From Actinomycetes bacterium (GTDB lineage Bacteria; Actinomycetota; Actinomycetes; Actinomycetales; Microbacteriaceae): 23,448 nucleotides of DNA. The notes under the pieces are model-generated. The model was not told the origin of the DNA. It saw nothing but the letters and a program-made list of their open reading frames with translations, and searched no databases. Below, one piece after another: positions 1 to 7,057 of the stretch (within the stretch, counting starts at the first letter, position 1; each line of letters opens with the position of its first letter). The stretch lies in the NCBI GenBank assembly GCA_023431405.1, contig JAEYVZ010000016.1, forward strand, positions 1 through 23,448. Direction: 5' to 3'. The position numbers and the translations under genes were made by a program.

Positions 1-1036
1 GGCCGATCGCCAGCGCGCCGCCGTGGATGTTCAGGCGCTCGGGGTCGAGCTCGGGCCACCCCTGGAGGCACGCGAGGCTCTGCGAGGCGAAGGCCTCATT
101 GAGCTCGACGAAATCGACGTCGGACCACGACCGTCCCGCGCGAGAGAGAGCCTTGTTGACGGCTTCGATCGGTGCTGTCGGGAATCGGTCGGGATCGACG
201 CCGTGCCAGCCGCGGCCGGCGATGCGGGCGAGGGGTTCGGTCGGCAGCGCATCCTCGCTTCCCAGCAGGACGGCAGAGGCGCCGTCGTTGATCGACGACG
301 AGTTGCCGGCGGTGACCGTGCCGTCCTCGGCGAACAGCGGCGGCAGCGCGCTCAACCGGGCAAGGCTCGACTCGTCTCGGATGCCTTCGTCTCGGCCGAC
401 CGCGACCCCGGCGATCGGAACGACCTCGGCATCCATGATGCCGTCGCGCCACGCCTGCGCCGCCTTCGCATGGCTGCGTGCCGCGAAGGCATCCTGCTGC
501 TCGCGGGAGATGCCCGCCTCGCGTGCCGTCTTCTCCGCGGCCTCGCCGTTCGATATGGTCCAGTGCCCGGGCAGTCGCGGGTTCACCATCCTCCAGCCGA
601 TCGCCGTGTTCCACATCGTCTGGTTCCCGACGGCCGAGAACGGCTTCGCCGACTTCTCCACGACCCAGGGCGCCCGGCTCATCGACTCGACTCCGCCCGC
701 CATGACCAGCCGCGCGTCGCCCGACTCGATCGCCCGCGAACCTTGGAACACCGCGTCGAGCGACGACGCGCAGAGCCTGTTGACGGTCACCCCGGTCACG
801 CTCGTCGGGAACCCCGCGAGAAGGGCGGCGAGCCGCGCGACGTTCCGGTTGTCCTCGCCGGCCTGGTTCGCGCTTCCGAAGACGACATCGTCGATCTGGG
901 CGGGGTCGGCTCCGGTCCGCTCGATCGCCGCCCGCATCACTGCGGCGGCGAGGTCGTCGGGGCGGAAGGCGGAGAGCGCGCCCCCCACGCGGCCGAACGG
1001 CGTCCGGACGGCGTCGTAGACGAAGCTCGCGGTCAT
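1..1036 (-). CDS. Acetyl-CoA acyltransferase (thiolase), 3' end outside window
   Basis: Thiolase-family enzyme that cleaves a 3-ketoacyl-CoA with CoA to release acetyl-CoA, the last step of a beta-oxidation-like route. Translation from the ATG at 1036 begins MTASFVYDAVRTPFGR, a typical thiolase N-terminus. The nucleophilic cysteine is Cys89 in NRLCASSLDA, followed by GGVESMSRAP and, near the window edge, NEAFASQS and NIHGGALAIG. The catalytic His of the GHP motif and the second active-site Cys lie just beyond base 1, so the gene is cut by the window and not visibly broken. A Shine-Dalgarno-like GAGGAAAGG precedes the ATG. The start is 25 bp after the SDR stop, so it is probably the third gene of the leftward operon. 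The motifs resemble the PaaJ/PcaF/FadA group; chain-length preference cannot be read. Confidence 0.93.
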   Translation of the reverse strand, partial: MTASFVYDAVRTPFGRVGGALSAFRPDDLAAAVMRAAIERTGADPAQIDDVVFGSANQAGEDNRNVARLAALLAGFPTSVTGVTVNRLCASSLDAVFQGSRAIESGDARLVMAGGVESMSRAPWVVEKSAKPFSAVGNQTMWNTAIGWRMVNPRLPGHWTISNGEAAEKTAREAGISREQQDAFAARSHAKAAQAWRDGIMDAEVVPIAGVAVGRDEGIRDESSLARLSALPPLFAEDGTVTAGNSSSINDGASAVLLGSEDALPTEPLARIAGRGWHGVDPDRFPTAPIEAVNKALSRAGRSWSDVDFVELNEAFASQSLACLQGWPELDPERLNIHGGALAIG

Positions 1037-1061
1037 CGGGGATCCTTTCCTCGGGCAGCGC

Positions 1062-1877
1062 TCATCGCGCGCCGCCGTTGACATGCAGTGTCTGGCCGGA
1101 GACGTACGAGGCGTCGTCGCTCGCGAGGAACGCGATCACCGATGCGATCTCCTCGGGCTGTCCCACGCGCCGCAGCGGAGTGGCGGCCGCGACCTGGTCT
1201 TGATGGGCCTGCACGTCCATGCCGATCCTGTCGGCGACCGCGGCCGTCATCGATGTCGCGACGTAGCCGGGTGCGACGGCGTTGACGCGGATGCCGAAAG
1301 GACCGAGTTCGATGGCCGCCGTGGCGGTGAGCCCCTGGATCCCGGCTTTCGCCGCGGAGTAGTTGGCCTGGCCGCGGTTGCCGAGGGCGGATCGGCTGGA
1401 GAGGTTGACGATCGCGCCGGATCGGCTCCGGGTCATGTGGCGCTGCGCCGCGCGCAGTCCGTTGAACGCGGAGGTCAGGTTCGTCTGGAGCACGAAGTCC
1501 CAGTCGGCGGGCGACAGGCGGAAGAGCAGATCGTCGCGGGTCGCACCGGCGTTGTTGACGAACACGTCCAGGCGCCCCTGGTCGCTGACGATGCGATCGA
1601 CGATGTCGTCGACCTGTGCGGCGCTGGTCATGTCGGCGCCGTGCCCTGTCGAGGCGCCGCCTGCCAGCCGCGCCTGCTCATCTCGGGAGATCTCCGCGGC
1701 GGTGGCGGCGGCGGCGCTCTCGTCCAGGTCGATGATCGCCACTCGGGCGCCTTCACGCGCGAGGCGGAGGGCGGTGGCCGCGCCGATCCCGCGCGCCGCT
1801 CCGGTGACCACCGCGATGCGTCCGCGGAACCGCGGCGTCTGCCGGGGGATGTCCGTTTCGTAGGTCGAGTCATTCAT
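1062..1877 (-). CDS. SDR-family 3-hydroxyacyl-CoA dehydrogenase (FabG-like)
   Basis: A 271-residue classical short-chain dehydrogenase that probably oxidises a 3-hydroxyacyl-CoA to the 3-ketoacyl-CoA used by the adjacent thiolase. The Rossmann glycine motif TGAARGIG is at residues 25-32. An acidic Asp50 at the end of the second strand suggests NAD(H) rather than NADP(H). NNAG is at 108-111, Ser160/161 lies in NLSSRS, and the catalytic YSAAK has Tyr173 and Lys177. The C-terminal YVSGQTLHVNGG is the usual family ending. The start chosen is the ATG at 1877, which overlaps the stop of the upstream acyl-CoA dehydrogenase as ATGA, implying translational coupling. A longer in-frame extension runs inside that gene and is not credible. 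FabG/PhaB-like SDRs usually handle (R)-3-hydroxy substrates, which would match the MaoC-type hydratase of the divergent operon (inference). Confidence 0.92.
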   Translation of the reverse strand: MNDSTYETDIPRQTPRFRGRIAVVTGAARGIGAATALRLAREGARVAIIDLDESAAAATAAEISRDEQARLAGGASTGHGADMTSAAQVDDIVDRIVSDQGRLDVFVNNAGATRDDLLFRLSPADWDFVLQTNLTSAFNGLRAAQRHMTRSRSGAIVNLSSRSALGNRGQANYSAAKAGIQGLTATAAIELGPFGIRVNAVAPGYVATSMTAAVADRIGMDVQAHQDQVAAATPLRRVGQPEEIASVIAFLASDDASYVSGQTLHVNGGAR

Positions 1878-3073
1878 CGGAATGCTGACACCCCCGTGAT
1901 GTCGCGGCCGACGAGCAGCGCCTGGATCGTATCGGTGCCCTCGTACGTGTAGACGACCTCCATGTCGGTCAGGTGCCGGGCGACGTGGTTCTCCAGGAGC
2001 AGGCCGTTCCCGCCCAGGATGTCTCTGGCCTCGGAGCACACCCAGCGGCCTTTCTCAGCGGTGAACATCTTGGCCAACGACGCCATGGGGCCGGTGAGCT
2101 CGTTCTCCTGCTGCAGTTCGGCGAGGCGGAAGCACATGAGCTGCATCGCCGTGACCTCGGCCAGCATCTTCGCCAGCCGCAGCTGCACGATCTGGTGATG
2201 GGCGATGGGCTTTCCGAACTGCTGACGTCGCTGAGCGTAATCGGCGGCGATCTCATAGGCCGCCATCGCATGGCCGGTGGCCTCCCAGGAGGCTCCCGAC
2301 CGTGTGCGGGCGAGCACCGCGCTGGCATCGCGGAACGAGGTCGATTTCGCCAGCTTGTTGCTCGCGGGGATGCGCACGTTCTCGAGCCGGATGTCGGGCT
2401 GCAGGATGGCGCGTTTGCCGATCTTCCCGGTGATGACGTCGGCGTGATATCCGTGCGGGTGAAGGCCGTCGGCATCCTTCTCGATGATGAAGGCCTTCAC
2501 CTTGCCGTCGGAGGTATCGCGGGCCCAGAGCACGATCACGTCGGCGCAGTGACCGTTCCCGATCCATCGCTTCGCGCCGTTGATCACGTATTCGTCGCCT
2601 TCTTGCGTCGCGGTGGTCTCGAGCGCGACCGAATCGGAGCCGTGATCGGGCTCGGTGAGGGCGAAGGCGCCGATCGCGTCGAGCGAGGCGAGGGACGGAA
2701 GCCAGCGGGCCTTCTGCTCCTCCGAGCCGAGCATGTCGATCGTGCCCATCGTGAGCCCGGACTGCACGCCGAGGAAGGTGTTGACGCTGCCGTCGCCGCG
2801 CGACATCTCCAGGGCCACCAGACCGCTCGCCAGCGGGGTCATCGCGGGGCAGCCATGCCCGGCGATGGTGGTGCCGATGACGCCGAGCTCGGCGATGTCG
2901 GGGAGGAGCTCGGCGGGGAACTCCGCTCGCTCCCAGTAGTCGTTGATGACGGGGAGCAGCCGATCGTCGACGAAGCGGCGGACGCGCAGCGCGATGGCGC
3001 GTTCCTCGTCGCTGAGGCTGTCGTACAGGTTCAGGTAGTCGGTGGCCTGCCTGGCCTCCGTCAAGATCGTCAT
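1874..3073 (-). CDS. Acyl-CoA dehydrogenase, glutaryl-CoA dehydrogenase/ACX4-related clade
   Basis: FAD-dependent acyl-CoA dehydrogenase of 399 residues, expected to introduce the 2,3-double bond in an acyl-CoA. Visible motifs are FALTEPDHGSD (FAD/substrate binding), the GAKRWIGNG strand, RRQQFGKPI, the C-terminal DILGGNG and YTYEGTDTIQ, with the probable catalytic base Glu378. By recall it resembles the plant short-chain oxidase ACX4 and the glutaryl-CoA dehydrogenase group. However, where glutaryl-CoA dehydrogenases have the carboxylate-binding Arg (GYRS), this protein has GSVNT. It therefore probably acts on a non-dicarboxylic or differently bound acyl-CoA. It is the first gene of the leftward operon, with AAGGAG six bases before the ATG, and its last bases overlap the SDR start. 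The exact substrate is unknown. Confidence 0.93.
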   Translation of the reverse strand: MTILTEARQATDYLNLYDSLSDEERAIALRVRRFVDDRLLPVINDYWERAEFPAELLPDIAELGVIGTTIAGHGCPAMTPLASGLVALEMSRGDGSVNTFLGVQSGLTMGTIDMLGSEEQKARWLPSLASLDAIGAFALTEPDHGSDSVALETTATQEGDEYVINGAKRWIGNGHCADVIVLWARDTSDGKVKAFIIEKDADGLHPHGYHADVITGKIGKRAILQPDIRLENVRIPASNKLAKSTSFRDASAVLARTRSGASWEATGHAMAAYEIAADYAQRRQQFGKPIAHHQIVQLRLAKMLAEVTAMQLMCFRLAELQQENELTGPMASLAKMFTAEKGRWVCSEARDILGGNGLLLENHVARHLTDMEVVYTYEGTDTIQALLVGRDITGVSAFR

Positions 3074-3112
3074 GGGTCTCCTTCGACGTCGAGTTGCACA
3101 TTCATGAGTTCG

Positions 3113-3127
3113 GTGTAATCCTTACAC
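3113..3127. promoter_or_regulatory. Perfect inverted repeat in divergent promoter region (candidate operator)
   Basis: GTGTAATCCTTACAC is a perfect 6-3-6 palindrome. It lies 40 bp upstream of the leftward acyl-CoA dehydrogenase start and 65 bp upstream of the rightward MaoC start. A second, looser repeat, TGCGGA-N6-TCCGCA, is at 3142-3159. The position between two divergent operons of one pathway suggests shared control. The SorC regulator (5998) and the GntR regulator (11300) are candidate binders, but nothing in the sequence decides between them. I could not assign convincing -35/-10 boxes here. Confidence 0.5.
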
Positions 3128-3192
3128 TAATTGATCGACGATGCGGACAAGGCTCCGCAGAACCACACACCAATGCATTCGACGGGGAGAGC

Positions 3193-3651
3193 ATGACGAG
3201 GTCAGCACAGGTGGGCGAGCTCCTCCGCCACGCCGGGCGGCCGCTCGGCGTGAGCGAGTGGATCGAGATCGATCAAGAGCGGGTGAACGCCTTCGCACAG
3301 GCGACGCGTGACCATCAGTGGCTGCACGTCGACGAGACCCGCGCCGCGACCGGGCCCTTCGGGGCGACCATCGCGCACGGACTCCTCACGCTGTCGCTGA
3401 TCCCTTCGTTCATGGCGGAGGTGCTCACCATCGAGGACGCACGTGCCGTCATCAACTACGGCTACGACCGCATCCGATTCCCGCATCCGGTGCGGGTGGG
3501 GGAGCGGGTGCGCGACAGCATCATGCTCGACGCCGCGGTCCGCACCGACAGCGGCGTCCGGTTGACCGTGACGCACACGATCGAGATCGACGGACGCGAG
3601 AAGCCCGCGTGCGTGGCCACCGGACTCACACAGATCGAGGTCGACGCATGA
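3193..3651 (+). CDS. MaoC/NodN-like enoyl-CoA hydratase
   Basis: A 152-residue single hot-dog-fold hydratase that adds water to a 2-enoyl-CoA. Family members are usually (R)-specific. The hydratase motif FAQATRDHQWLHVDETRA holds the catalytic pair Asp40 and His45. It is followed by GPFGATIAHGLLTLSLIP, a signature I recognise from NodN-type proteins and mycobacterial HtdZ (Rv0130), and INYGYDRIRFPHPV fits the same group. Length matches that family. The start is the ATG at 3193 with GGGGAG at 3184-3189; in-frame sequence further upstream lies in the intergenic regulatory region. It is the first gene of the rightward operon, and its stop overlaps the CoA-transferase start (ATGA). In context it would hydrate the product of one of the two acyl-CoA dehydrogenases (for example crotonyl-CoA). 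Confidence 0.93.
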   Translation: MTRSAQVGELLRHAGRPLGVSEWIEIDQERVNAFAQATRDHQWLHVDETRAATGPFGATIAHGLLTLSLIPSFMAEVLTIEDARAVINYGYDRIRFPHPVRVGERVRDSIMLDAAVRTDSGVRLTVTHTIEIDGREKPACVATGLTQIEVDA

Positions 3652-4820
3652 GCGGCATCCTCGCCGATGACCGTCCCGGACCGCTGGCCGGCGTGATCGT
3701 CGTCGACCTGTCGCGGATTCTGGCGGGTCCCTACTGCACCATGCTCCTGGCCGACATGGGCGCCACCGTCATCAAGGTGGAAAGCGCAGAGGGCGACGAC
3801 ACCCGGCGTTTCGCGCCGCCTTTCGACGGTGACACCGCCACGTACTTCCAGTCGGCGAACCGCAACAAGCGCTCGATCGTGCTCGACTTCACCCGGCCGG
3901 AAGACCTCGCGCAGGTGAAGGAGCTCATCGACCACGCCGATGTCGTCGTCGAGAACTTCAAAGCCGGCGGGCTGCAGAAGTTCGGTCTCGACGCGGCCTC
4001 GCTGACCGAGCGCCGCCCCGACCTCGTCTATGCCTCCATCACGGGCTTCGGCACGGGAGCAGGCGCGAGATACGCCGGCTACGACCTGATGGTGCAGGCC
4101 CTCAGCGGGTTCATGGACACGACCGGTCCCGCAGACGGCGACCCGTTCCGTGCGGGTTTCGCGCTGTTCGACGTCTTCACCGGGCTGCACACCGCACTGG
4201 GCATCGTTGCCGCTCTGCGCCACCGCGAGCTCACCGGACGCGGGCAGATCATCGAGACCGATCTTCTCTCTGTCGCTCTCTCATCGATGGTCAACCAGAC
4301 CCAGGCCCAGGTCGCCGCGGGCGCGAATCCGCGTCGCATGGGCAACGAGCACCCGAGCCTCTACCCCTACGAGCCGTTCCCGACCGCCGATCAGCCACTG
4401 ATCGTCGCCGTGGGCAACGACGCGCAGTTCGCACGGCTCTGCGCCGTCATCGGCCGCGCCGACCTCGTCGCGGATCCGCGATTCTCGACGCCTGCCGCAC
4501 GCAACGCGCACCGCGCCGACCTGCGGCCGGAGATCGCGGCGGCACTGGCTGCGCGGACGGCGAGCGAATGGTTCGACGTGCTCACCGACGCCGGGGTGCC
4601 CAGCGCTCCCATCCAGACGGTGGCGGAGGGGATCGCGTTCGCCGAACGCATCGGGCTGGAGCCGACGGTGCGTGCGGGGGATGCGGTGCCCATGATCCGC
4701 AACCCCCTCACCTTCTCGGAGACGCCCGTCGACTACCCGCTGGCGCCTCCCGCTGTCGGCGAAGGCGCAGACGTGATCCGGGAACGAATCAACCGCATGC
4801 AGAAGGAGACGGAACAATGA
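3648..4820 (+). CDS. Class III CoA-transferase (CaiB/BaiF family)
   Basis: A 390-residue family III CoA-transferase that moves CoA from a donor such as succinyl- or acetyl-CoA to a carboxylic acid, activating the acid for degradation. It starts GPLAGVIVVDLSRILAGPYCTMLLADMGATVIKVE, the family N-terminus. It carries NRNKRSIVLD, VVVENFKAGG and GYDLMVQALSGFM, in which Asp146 corresponds to the aspartate that forms the acyl-anhydride intermediate in formyl-CoA transferase. Both ends overlap neighbours by ATGA (3648-3651 with maoC, 4817-4820 with the dehydrogenase), so it is firmly within the operon. With a glutaryl-CoA-dehydrogenase-like gene directly downstream, a glutarate CoA-transferase role (compare human SUGCT) is the most economical guess. 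Other acids are equally possible by sequence alone. Confidence 0.93.
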   Translation: MSGILADDRPGPLAGVIVVDLSRILAGPYCTMLLADMGATVIKVESAEGDDTRRFAPPFDGDTATYFQSANRNKRSIVLDFTRPEDLAQVKELIDHADVVVENFKAGGLQKFGLDAASLTERRPDLVYASITGFGTGAGARYAGYDLMVQALSGFMDTTGPADGDPFRAGFALFDVFTGLHTALGIVAALRHRELTGRGQIIETDLLSVALSSMVNQTQAQVAAGANPRRMGNEHPSLYPYEPFPTADQPLIVAVGNDAQFARLCAVIGRADLVADPRFSTPAARNAHRADLRPEIAAALAARTASEWFDVLTDAGVPSAPIQTVAEGIAFAERIGLEPTVRAGDAVPMIRNPLTFSETPVDYPLAPPAVGEGADVIRERINRMQKETEQ

Positions 4821-5989
4821 CCACTGCAGGGCGACGAGCCGTCGACGAACTGCTCGACATCCGCGATGAGATCGCGAAGCCCGACCTCGAATGGGCTGCG
4901 CGCGCACAGCGCGTGGTCGCCGAGTCGATCGCTCCCGTCATCGAGGCCGACTTCGAGGCGGCGCACTTCCGTGCCGAGATCATCCCGGCGCTCGCCGCCG
5001 AAGGATTCCTCGGCATGCATCTGAAAGACCCCGGCTGTGCGGGGGCCAGCGCCACCGCCTACGGGCTCGTGTGCGCAGAGCTCGAAGCGGGCGACAGCGG
5101 ATGGCGCACATTCGTCTCGGTGCAGGGATCGCTCGCGATGACCGCCATCAGCAAGTTCGGCTCCGAGGCGCAGCGTCGCGACCTGCTCCCCGAGATGGCC
5201 CAGGGGAAGCTGCTCGGGTGCTTCGCGCTCACGGAGCCCGACAGCGGCAGCGACCCGGGCGCGATGACGACGACAGCCGTCCGCGACGGCGGTCACTGGG
5301 TGATCAACGGCGCCAAGAGATGGATCGGCTTGGCGACCCTTGCCGACCTCGCCATCGTCTGGGCTCGCACGCCCGAGGGGGTGCGCGGCTTCATCGTCCC
5401 GACGGATGCCGCAGGCTTCGTCGCGACGCCGATCGAGCACAAGCACGCCATGCGCGCCTCGGTACAGTGCGAGATCACGCTGACGGACGTCAGGGTGCCG
5501 GCCGATGCGGTGCTCGAACGCTCCGCAGGTCTGTCGTCGCCGCTGAGCTGCCTCAACGAGGCGCGCTTCGGCATCGCGTGGGGCGTCATGGGGGTGGCGC
5601 GCGAATGCCTCGCGCTGTCGATCGACTACGCCCACTCCCGGCGATCGTTCGGCGAGCCCCTGGCGGGCAAGCAGCTCGTGCAGGCGCGACTGGCCGAGAT
5701 GATGGTCGGCTATCAGAACGGCATGCTCACCGCGCTCCACCTCGCCGCCCGCAAGTCGAAGGGCTCTCTCCAGCCTGCTCAGATCAGCATCGCGAAGCTC
5801 AACAACGTCCGCACCGCGATCGCCATCGCGCGTTCGGCGCGCGAGCTGACGGCCGGTGACGGCGTCTGCGCCGAGTACCCCGTCATGCGCCACATGGCCA
5901 ACCTCGAGGCGGTGCGCACCTACGAGGGCACCGACGACATCCACGCCCTGTCCATCGGCCGCGCGCTCACCGGCGTCTCCGCGTTCTGA
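4817..5989 (+). CDS. gcdH: Glutaryl-CoA dehydrogenase-like acyl-CoA dehydrogenase
   Basis: A 390-residue acyl-CoA dehydrogenase resembling glutaryl-CoA dehydrogenase, which oxidises and decarboxylates glutaryl-CoA to crotonyl-CoA with FAD. The segment DSGWRTFVSVQGSLAM aligns by eye with the human DSGYRSAMSVQSSL. Arg97 then takes the place of the Arg that binds the distal carboxylate, and Thr98 replaces the neighbouring Ser. Other matches are GCFALTEPDSGSD, SCLNEARFGIAWGVMG, HMANLEAVRTYEGTDDIHAL (Glu370 as catalytic base) and the GRALTGVSAF ending. The ATG at 4817 overlaps the CoA-transferase stop, and AAGGAGACGGAA precedes it. The SorC regulator starts 8 bp after the stop. Assignment to the clade is strong. 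Activity on glutaryl-CoA is inferred from the retained Arg and the context. Confidence 0.9.
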   Translation: MTTAGRRAVDELLDIRDEIAKPDLEWAARAQRVVAESIAPVIEADFEAAHFRAEIIPALAAEGFLGMHLKDPGCAGASATAYGLVCAELEAGDSGWRTFVSVQGSLAMTAISKFGSEAQRRDLLPEMAQGKLLGCFALTEPDSGSDPGAMTTTAVRDGGHWVINGAKRWIGLATLADLAIVWARTPEGVRGFIVPTDAAGFVATPIEHKHAMRASVQCEITLTDVRVPADAVLERSAGLSSPLSCLNEARFGIAWGVMGVARECLALSIDYAHSRRSFGEPLAGKQLVQARLAEMMVGYQNGMLTALHLAARKSKGSLQPAQISIAKLNNVRTAIAIARSARELTAGDGVCAEYPVMRHMANLEAVRTYEGTDDIHALSIGRALTGVSAF

Positions 5990-5997
5990 CATCTGCC

Positions 5998-6969
5998 ATG
6001 CCCGAGATCGCGGACCGCACCAAGCTCGCCCTGAAAGCGGCGCAGCTGTACTACGTGCGCGACCTCAAGATGAAGGCGATCGCGGACTCCATGCACATGA
6101 GCCGCTCATCCATCTCGCGTCTGCTGACCTATGCCCGTGACATGGGTCTGGTCGACATCCGGGTGAAGACGCCGTCCGACGGCATCTCGCAGCTGCAGCA
6201 CAGCATCCGATTGCACGACGGGGTCACCGCCTACGTCATCCCCGTGCAGGAGGGGATGCGGGCACAGGAGCGGAGCGACCGGGTGGCACGCCATGCCGGA
6301 CGCCTCATCTCGGCCATGATCGAGCCGTCGAGCGTCGTCGGGGTCGCCTGGGGCACGACGATGGCCAAGGTCAGCCGTCACCTGGTGGAGCGCAGCACCA
6401 CTGACGTGACGATCGTGCAGCTCAACGGCGCGGCCTACGCCGACGATTTCGGCATCGACTATGTGGGGAACATCCTCGACCGGTTCGCCGAGGCGTTCTC
6501 GGCACGCGTCGAGCCCCTTCCCGTTCCGGCGTTCTTCGATGAGGCGTCGACGCGCAACGCGATGTGGCGGGAGCGGAGCGTCGCGAGGGTGCGCACGCTC
6601 CATACGCGCATGGATGCCGCGATCTTCGGCATCGGAGATCCGGATTCACGGATTCGGGGGCATGTCTACCGGAACGGCTACCTCGACGAGCGCGACCGCG
6701 CGCAGCTGGTCGCCGACGGCGCCGTGGGTGACGTCGCGACGGTCTTCCTGCGCGCGGACGGCACCCACGAGGGGATCGCGCTCAACGAGCGCTCGAGCGG
6801 ACCCGATCTCGCAGCTCTGCGGGAGACCCCGCGCCGGATCTGCATTGTCAACGATCCGGGGCGCATGAAGGCGCTCCACGCGGCCCTCGCGGCGGGTCTC
6901 ATCACGGATCTCGTCATCGATGAGGACTCCGCTCGAGAACTTGCCTGCACGTACGTGCAGGAACCTTGA
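5998..6969 (+). CDS. SorC-family transcriptional regulator
   Basis: A 323-residue DNA-binding regulator. An N-terminal helix-turn-helix at about residues 18-47 (LYYVRDLKMKAIADSMHMSR, then SSISRLLTYARDMG) is followed by a SorC/DeoR-type sugar-binding domain with SSVVGVAWGTTMAKV, IVQLNGA, AAIFGIGDPDS, and GDVATVFLRADGTH. Known members sense phosphorylated sugars or sugar-derived effectors and control nearby catabolic and uptake genes. The start ATG lies 8 bp after the dehydrogenase stop, with no good Shine-Dalgarno, so translation may depend on the upstream gene. It sits between the CoA-pathway genes and the ABC transporter and probably controls both. No sugar kinase is present in the window, so the effector may be something other than a sugar phosphate. 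An 18-bp palindrome occupies its last codons. Confidence 0.9.
   Translation: MPEIADRTKLALKAAQLYYVRDLKMKAIADSMHMSRSSISRLLTYARDMGLVDIRVKTPSDGISQLQHSIRLHDGVTAYVIPVQEGMRAQERSDRVARHAGRLISAMIEPSSVVGVAWGTTMAKVSRHLVERSTTDVTIVQLNGAAYADDFGIDYVGNILDRFAEAFSARVEPLPVPAFFDEASTRNAMWRERSVARVRTLHTRMDAAIFGIGDPDSRIRGHVYRNGYLDERDRAQLVADGAVGDVATVFLRADGTHEGIALNERSSGPDLAALRETPRRICIVNDPGRMKALHAALAAGLITDLVIDEDSARELACTYVQEP
6944..6961. promoter_or_regulatory. 18-bp perfect palindrome at the end of the SorC gene (candidate operator)
   Basis: CCTGCACGTACGTGCAGG is a perfect, gapless 18-bp palindrome ending 8 bp before the SorC stop. A TTGACC hexamer (6966-6971), compatible with a -35 element, follows immediately, though I find no good -10. 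Its position 97 bp upstream of the lipoprotein start fits an operator for the transporter operon, perhaps autoregulated by SorC. It could also fold as an RNA hairpin, but no T-tract follows, so a terminator is less likely. Confidence 0.45.
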
Positions 6970-7057
6970 CCCTTTGTTCCACGCGACGTGAGCATGTCTC
7001 ACCGAGCGACCGACCCGGCAGGACCTGACTGCCGAAAACCAAGAGAAAGAGAATGCA

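Noticed and set aside
6988..7002. GTGAG-N5-CTCAC inverted repeat in the leader of the binding-protein gene
   Set aside because: Arms of five bases are expected by chance in a region this long; the nearby 18-bp palindrome is the stronger candidate.
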